Source: Paenarthrobacter aurescens
Lineage (GTDB): Bacteria; Actinomycetota; Actinomycetes; Actinomycetales; Micrococcaceae
DNA: 64,000 nucleotides
Assembly (NCBI RefSeq): GCF_025421775.1
Contig: NZ_JAOEFX010000008.1
Location: 124,001 to 188,000, forward strand
Direction: 5' to 3'
The notes beneath the pieces were generated by a model. That model was not told where the DNA came from. It did no database searches and saw only the letters and a program-made list of their open reading frames with translations. Numbering within the stretch: position 1 is the stretch's first letter; each line of letters begins with the position of its first letter. Below are positions 59,636-64,000 of the stretch, piece after piece. The position numbers were made by a program, and so were the translations under genes.

Positions 59636-62500
59636 GTGGCCAAGGTCCGCGTACATGAGCTCGCCAAAGAGCTCGGTATTACTTCCAAAGATGCAGTAAC
59701 AAAACTGCAGGAATTGGGCGAATTCGTTCGCTCCGCCTCTTCCACCATTGAGGCCCCCGTCGTGAAGAAGCTTCGCGACGCCTACCCGGGCGCAGGCGCT
59801 GCCAAGGCTGCCGCTCCCGCGGCAACCCGCCCCGCAGCATCCCGTCCGGCAGCTCCGGCTCCCGGACCTGCAGCACCGAAGGCTCCGGCCCCGGCACCTG
59901 CAGCACCCGCTCCGGCAGCTCCGGCTCCCGCAGCACAGGCACCGGCAGCACCTGCCGCACCTGCGGCGCCGGCTGCTCCCGCCGCGTCCACCCCGGTTTC
60001 CGCGAAGCCTGGCGCCCGTCCTGCTCCCAAGGCAGAGACCCCGGCTCCGGCACGTCAAGGTGGCCAGGCTCCGCGTCCGGGCGGTCCCCGTCCGGGCAAT
60101 AACCCGTTCGCTACGTCCCAGGGCATGCCCCGTGGCCGTGGAGGCGACGGAGACCGTCCGCCGCGTCCGGGCAACAACCCGTTCGCACCGTCCCAGGGCA
60201 TGCCCCGAGGCGAACGCCGCAACGACGGCGAACGCCCCGGTGGTCCACGTCCCGCGGCCGGCGCAGGCGGACCCCGTCCCGCAGCCGGTACCGGTGGTCC
60301 CCGTCCGGGCGCTCCGCGTCCAGGCGCACCCCGTCCGGGCGCTCCGCGTCCTGCCGGCGGTCCCGGTGGCGGAAACCGTCCTACTCCGGGCATGATGCCC
60401 AACCGCACTGAGCGTCCGGCTCCGGGTGGCGCAGGCCGTCCCGGTGGCGCAGGCCGTCCGGGTGGCGGACCGGGTCGTCCCGGTGGCGCACCAGGTGCAG
60501 GTACCGGTGGCGGAGCTCCCGCCGGCGGTGGCTTTGGCAAGGGTGGCCGCGGTCGCGGTGGCACCCAGGGTGCCTTCGGCAAGGGCGGCGCCGGTCGTGG
60601 CAAGCAGCGCAAGTCGAAGCGTGCAAAGCGCCAGGAACTGGAGCAGATGAGTGCTCCGTCGCTGGGCGGCGTATCGGTACCCCGCGGTGATGGCGAGACC
60701 ATCATCCGCTTGCGTCGTGGCTCGTCCATCACGGACTTCGCCGAGAAGATCGACGCGAACCCCGCATCGCTGGTAACCGTGCTGTTCCACCTTGGTGAGA
60801 TGGCTACGGCTACGCAGTCCCTCGACGAGGACACCTTTGGCCTGCTTGGCGCCGAACTTGGCTACAAGCTCCAGGTTGTTTCGCCGGAAGACGAAGAGCG
60901 CGAGCTGCTCGACCAGTTCGACATCAACATCCAGGACGAACTCGACGCCGAAGGCGACGACGTCCTTGAGGCCCGCGCACCGGTTGTCACGGTCATGGGT
61001 CACGTTGACCACGGTAAGACCCGCCTGTTGGACGCCATCCGCAACTCCAACGTTGTGGCCGGCGAGCACGGTGGCATCACCCAGCACATCGGTGCTTACC
61101 AGATCAGCCACGTCCACGAGGGCACTGCCCGCGACATCACCTTCATTGACACCCCCGGTCACGAGGCCTTCACGGCCATGCGTGCACGTGGTGCCAAGGT
61201 CACCGATATCGCGATCCTGGTTGTCGCAGCCGACGACGGCGTCATGCCGCAGACGGTGGAAGCACTCAACCACGCACAGGCAGCAAACGTGCCGATCGTC
61301 GTCGCGGTGAACAAGATCGACAAGGAAGGCGCCAACCCTGACAAGGTCAAGGGCCAGCTGACCGAGTACGGCCTGGTTCCCGAAGAGTACGGTGGCGACA
61401 CCATGTTCGTTGAGGTCTCTGCCCGCCAGAACCTCAATATCGACGAACTGATCGACGCCGTCCTGCTGACGGCCGACGCTGCCCTGGACTTGCGTGCCAA
61501 CCCGGACAAGGACGCTCGAGGCATTGCCATCGAAGCGAACCTCGACAAGGGCCGCGGTGCTGTTGCTACCGTCCTGGTTCAGTCCGGTACCCTGGCCGTG
61601 GGCGACACGATCGTGGCCGGTACGGCTCACGGCCGCGTTCGCGCCATGTTTGACGAGAACGGCGAGGCACTTGATGTCGCACTGCCGTCCCGCCCGGTCC
61701 AGGTCCTCGGCCTGTCCAACGTGCCGCGTGCAGGTGACACCTTCCTGGTGACCCCGGACGAGCGTACGGCGCGCCAGATCGCTGAGAAGCGTGAAGCTGC
61801 CGACCGCAACGCCGCACTTGCCAAGCGCCGCAAGCGCATCAGCCTGGAAGACTTCGACCAGGCCGTCGCCGAAGGCAAGATCGATACCCTCAACCTCATC
61901 CTCAAGGGTGACGTGTCCGGTGCCGTTGAAGCCCTCGAAGACGCCTTGCTCAAGATCGACGTCGGAGACGACGACGTTCAGCTCCGTGTCATCCACCGCG
62001 GTGTGGGTGCCATCACGCAGAACGACGTCAACCTCGCTACGGTGGACAACGCCATCATCATCGGCTTCAACGTCAAGCCGGCCGAGCGCGTTGCTGAACT
62101 GGCTGACCGTGAAGGCGTTGACATGCGCTTCTACTCGGTCATCTACGCAGCAATCGATGACATTGAGATGGCTCTCAAGGGCATGCTCAAGCCGGAATAC
62201 GAAGAAGTCCAGCTCGGCACTGCCGAGGTCCGCGAAGTCTTCCGTTCCTCCAAGTTCGGCAACATCGCAGGCTCGATCGTCCGCTCGGGCATCATCCGCC
62301 GTAACAGCAAGGCACGTGTCAGCCGCGACGGCAAGGTCATCGGTGACAACCTCACCGTTGAGACGCTCAAGCGCTTCAAGGATGACGCCACCGAAGTCCG
62401 TACAGACTTCGAGTGTGGTATCGGTCTTGGCTCCTTCAACGACATCAATGAAGGCGACATCATCGAGACCTTCGAAATGCGCGAAAAGCCGCGCGTCTAG
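59636..62500 (+). CDS. infB: Translation initiation factor IF-2
   Basis: IF-2 is the GTPase that places fMet-tRNA on the 30S subunit. The 954 aa protein starts at GTG 59636 (AGGAGAAAT upstream). It has an IF2_N motif (VRVHELAKELGITSKDAV), a long Pro/Ala/Gly/Arg-rich disordered region (about 56-330), a second N-domain, and the GTPase core with GHVDHGKT near residue 455, DTPGHEAF and NKID, then domains II-IV. The repetitive N-terminal region (RPGNNPF and GAPRPGAPRP repeats) is typical of actinobacteria and varies in length. Confidence 0.97.
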   Translation: MAKVRVHELAKELGITSKDAVTKLQELGEFVRSASSTIEAPVVKKLRDAYPGAGAAKAAAPAATRPAASRPAAPAPGPAAPKAPAPAPAAPAPAAPAPAAQAPAAPAAPAAPAAPAASTPVSAKPGARPAPKAETPAPARQGGQAPRPGGPRPGNNPFATSQGMPRGRGGDGDRPPRPGNNPFAPSQGMPRGERRNDGERPGGPRPAAGAGGPRPAAGTGGPRPGAPRPGAPRPGAPRPAGGPGGGNRPTPGMMPNRTERPAPGGAGRPGGAGRPGGGPGRPGGAPGAGTGGGAPAGGGFGKGGRGRGGTQGAFGKGGAGRGKQRKSKRAKRQELEQMSAPSLGGVSVPRGDGETIIRLRRGSSITDFAEKIDANPASLVTVLFHLGEMATATQSLDEDTFGLLGAELGYKLQVVSPEDEERELLDQFDINIQDELDAEGDDVLEARAPVVTVMGHVDHGKTRLLDAIRNSNVVAGEHGGITQHIGAYQISHVHEGTARDITFIDTPGHEAFTAMRARGAKVTDIAILVVAADDGVMPQTVEALNHAQAANVPIVVAVNKIDKEGANPDKVKGQLTEYGLVPEEYGGDTMFVEVSARQNLNIDELIDAVLLTADAALDLRANPDKDARGIAIEANLDKGRGAVATVLVQSGTLAVGDTIVAGTAHGRVRAMFDENGEALDVALPSRPVQVLGLSNVPRAGDTFLVTPDERTARQIAEKREAADRNAALAKRRKRISLEDFDQAVAEGKIDTLNLILKGDVSGAVEALEDALLKIDVGDDDVQLRVIHRGVGAITQNDVNLATVDNAIIIGFNVKPAERVAELADREGVDMRFYSVIYAAIDDIEMALKGMLKPEYEEVQLGTAEVREVFRSSKFGNIAGSIVRSGIIRRNSKARVSRDGKVIGDNLTVETLKRFKDDATEVRTDFECGIGLGSFNDINEGDIIETFEMREKPRV

Positions 62501-62509
62501 GTTCCGTTT

Positions 62510-62547
62510 GGAACGGGTCCGTCGGGTAACCCCGGCGGGCCCGTTCC
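62510..62547 (+). terminator. 17-bp hairpin between infB and rbfA
   Basis: The arms from GGAACGGG to CCCGTTCC pair over 17 positions with two G-U pairs and a 4-nt TAAC loop. Its 5' arm can instead pair with GTTCC at 62501-62505 (GTTCC-GTTT-GGAAC), so two exclusive structures are possible. It is followed by a pyrimidine-rich stretch but no clean T-run. Confidence 0.6.
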
Positions 62548-62577
62548 GTCCCCGTTTCTACTTTCCAGGAGGAAGTC

Positions 62578-63081
62578 ATGGCTGATCCCGCACGCGCTGC
62601 CAAATTGGCACAGCGGATTAAGGTCGTCGTCGCGGAAGCCCTCGGACGTCGCGTCAAAGATCCGCGCGTAGAGTCCATCACGGTCACCGACGCCCGCGTC
62701 ACCAACGACCTTCAGCACGCCACCATCTACTACACCGTGTTTGGTGACGAAGTAGCCCACGCAGATGCTGCCAGGGCATTGGAGAAGGCGAAGGGTGTGT
62801 TGCGGCAGGAAGTTGGCCGCAACATCACGGTCCGTCTCACTCCGACGCTCGAATTCGTCGCTGACCAGATCCCGGTCAACGCCTCCAACCTGGAGGAGCT
62901 GCTGCGTGAAGCCAAGCGTCGTGACGCCGAAGTAGCTGCTTTGGCTGCCAGCGCCAAGCACGCAGGCGAAGCAGACCCCTACAAGGGCGATTCCCCGGAG
63001 GACATCGACGAGGACGACTTCGACGAAGAGGACACTGACCTCTCCGGCGACAACGAACTCGACGAAGACGCCAACCGCTAG
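62578..63081 (+). CDS. rbfA: Ribosome-binding factor A
   Basis: RbfA helps 16S rRNA 5'-end maturation and cold adaptation. The 167 aa protein has the KH-like core (AAKLAQRIKVVVAEALGRRVKDPRVESITVTDARVTNDLQHATIYYTV and LRQEVGRNITVRLTPTLEFVAD). Its C-terminal ~45 residues are strongly acidic (DIDEDDFDEEDTDLSGDNEL), longer than in E. coli. AGGAGG precedes ATG 62578. It ends the translation block and is followed by a perfect 19-bp hairpin. Confidence 0.96.
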   Translation: MADPARAAKLAQRIKVVVAEALGRRVKDPRVESITVTDARVTNDLQHATIYYTVFGDEVAHADAARALEKAKGVLRQEVGRNITVRLTPTLEFVADQIPVNASNLEELLREAKRRDAEVAALAASAKHAGEADPYKGDSPEDIDEDDFDEEDTDLSGDNELDEDANR

Positions 63082-63096
63082 AAGTTCAGCGTTTTT

Positions 63097-63143
63097 GTAC
63101 AGCTAATGCCCCTAAGACTGCGTTTTAGGGGCATTAGCTGTAC
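63097..63143. terminator. Perfect 19-bp inverted repeat after rbfA
   Basis: GTACAGCTAATGCCCCTAA and its exact complement are separated by a 9-nt loop. There is no T-run after the 3' arm, but the stem is long enough to stop transcription or mark an RNA 3' end in actinobacteria, where such terminators are common. Confidence 0.8.
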
Positions 63144-63165
63144 TCAAACTCGTTAGGATCAGTGC

Positions 63166-63648
63166 ATGTCGGCGCACAGTCCTCAGCAACGTGATGAATA
63201 CCTGAACCAGGCCATCAAACTGGCCGTGCAGAACGTTTCCGACGGCGGCGGCCCGTTCGGTGCCGTTGTGGTCACCCCGGACGGAACTGTCCATGAGGGA
63301 GTGAACCGTGTAACGCGGGACCACGATCCCACGGCACATGCGGAAGTGGTGGCGATTCGTCGCGCCGCGGCTGCCACCAAGAGCTTCGACCTGACGGGTT
63401 CCGTTCTCTACGCGAGCTGCGAGCCGTGCCCGCTCTGCTTGTCAGCCACGCTCTGGGCGAGGATCGGGCGCGTCTACTTCGCGGCAGACCGGCACGGTGC
63501 GGCAAAAGCCGGCTTCGACGACGCCGTGTTCTATGAATACTTCGCAGGCACCAGGCCGGAACTACTGCCAGTGGAGCACGCCGCGTTGGCCGCCTCAGAG
63601 GAACCCTTCGAGGCCTGGCGTCATCATGTCCACCGGACGGCGTACTGA
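63166..63648 (+). CDS. Guanine deaminase-like nucleoside/base deaminase
   Basis: A 160 aa cytidine-deaminase-fold protein with the zinc motifs HAEVVAI (His and catalytic Glu) and SCEPCPLCLSA (two Cys). The GGGPFGAVVV start, YEYFAGTR segment and length fit the GuaD subgroup of Bacillus, which converts guanine to xanthine as a domain-swapped dimer, better than tRNA adenosine deaminase (TadA). It stands alone between the rbfA hairpin and the convergent aminotransferase. Confidence 0.88.
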   Translation: MSAHSPQQRDEYLNQAIKLAVQNVSDGGGPFGAVVVTPDGTVHEGVNRVTRDHDPTAHAEVVAIRRAAAATKSFDLTGSVLYASCEPCPLCLSATLWARIGRVYFAADRHGAAKAGFDDAVFYEYFAGTRPELLPVEHAALAASEEPFEAWRHHVHRTAY

Positions 63649-63661
63649 AAACTCGCGAAAA

Positions 63662-64000
63662 CTAGAGCTTGGCTGGGAGCCGGCCGACGCCGTCGAGCAG
63701 GTCTTGCTGCCCACCGCAGAGGGCGATCCTGATCCAACCCTCGCCAATCGACCCGAACGCCGTGCCGGGCGCGAAGGACACGCCCGATTCCGCCAGGAAC
63801 TTACGCACCCAAGTGCGGACGTCTCCGTTGCTGACATGGGACACGTCGGCCCACAAATAGAACGCACCCTGTGCGCCCAGGAACGGGATTCCCTTCTCCG
63901 CCAGCAGGGCGGACGCTGCGTCCCGGTTACTTCGGTAGTGATCGCGTGCCTGGGAAACGTAGTCCTGTGGGCCCGTCAGCGCCGCCAGGGCAGCATACTG
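63662..64000 (-). CDS. Class I/II PLP-dependent aminotransferase, C-terminal part
   Basis: The frame is open from the window edge to a stop at 63662 and covers 112 residues. It shows the C-terminal aminotransferase pattern: SQARDHYRSNRDAASALLAEKGIPFLGAQGAFYLWADVS, then FLAESGVSFAPGTAFGSIGEGWIRIALC, with the conserved Arg that binds the substrate carboxylate in WIRIAL. The N-terminal part with the PLP lysine lies outside. Substrate unknown. Confidence 0.88.
   Translation of the reverse strand, partial: QYAALAALTGPQDYVSQARDHYRSNRDAASALLAEKGIPFLGAQGAFYLWADVSHVSNGDVRTWVRKFLAESGVSFAPGTAFGSIGEGWIRIALCGGQQDLLDGVGRLPAKL

Noticed and set aside
59564..61996. 810-codon open frame antisense to infB
   Set aside because: The product is a low-complexity Thr/Ala/Gly/Arg mirror of the IF-2 repeats. 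infB has full family motifs.

Overview
The window looks like chromosomal DNA from a high-GC actinobacterium of the Micrococcaceae, most likely Arthrobacter or Paenarthrobacter. The reasons are frequent GTG starts, many 1-4 nt stop/start overlaps, the order rpsB-tsf-pyrH-frr-cdsA, dxr-rseP-ispG-GNAT and rimP-nusA-ylxR-infB-rbfA, the short NusA, and an IF-2 with a long Pro/Ala/Gly-rich N-terminal extension. The genus is inferred from gene order and protein style, not from a search. I see no rRNA, tRNA, CRISPR array, transposase, integrase or replication origin.

Layout. 1-1432: a truncated membrane protein gene and a secreted M23-type protein, both on the minus strand. 1841-6713: translation, pyrimidine and phospholipid genes (rpsB, tsf, pyrH, frr, cdsA), then a protein made of four DivIVA-like repeats. 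6730-13421: a LytS/LytTR two-component system in one operon with a small membrane protein and a sodium:solute symporter, facing a second symporter pair (DUF485 protein plus ActP-like protein). 13504-16508: a PHP-domain protein and small membrane proteins. 16655-20897: an Lrp-type regulator facing a branched-chain 2-oxoacid dehydrogenase operon (E1 alpha, E1 beta, E2). 20982-24386: an NAD-dependent epimerase, a repeat-containing spacer and a DUF222/HNH protein. 24466-33096: a TetR regulator facing a seven-gene leucine/itaconate catabolic operon. 33184-41817: a carbohydrate ABC uptake and oxidoreductase operon with a divergent LacI regulator. 43353-48314: non-mevalonate isoprenoid genes around a site-2 protease. 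48327-50436: a TetR-controlled ABC-2 exporter. 50943-64000: proS, a TSUP permease, a run of accessory minus-strand genes, rimP-nusA-ylxR-infB-rbfA, a nucleoside deaminase and the end of an aminotransferase gene.

How the genes work together. The central third reads as a carboxylate and branched-chain catabolism region. Symporters bring in small carboxylates. The 2-oxoacid dehydrogenase makes acyl-CoAs from branched-chain 2-oxoacids. The TetR-controlled operon carries isovaleryl-CoA through 3-methylcrotonyl-CoA and 3-methylglutaconyl-CoA to acetyl-CoA and acetoacetate; its gene set also matches the mycobacterial set that degrades itaconate. Matches to the CRP/GlxR consensus TGTGA-N6-TCACA lie in front of the ActP operon, the dehydrogenase operon and the leucine operon, and a core-only match sits in the sugar operon promoter, which suggests shared catabolite control. 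Operator-like repeats can be read directly for the LacI regulator and for both TetR regulators.

Genes that in many actinobacteria lie close together (frr-cdsA and dxr-rseP-ispG) are here separated by about 37 kb of this catabolic DNA.
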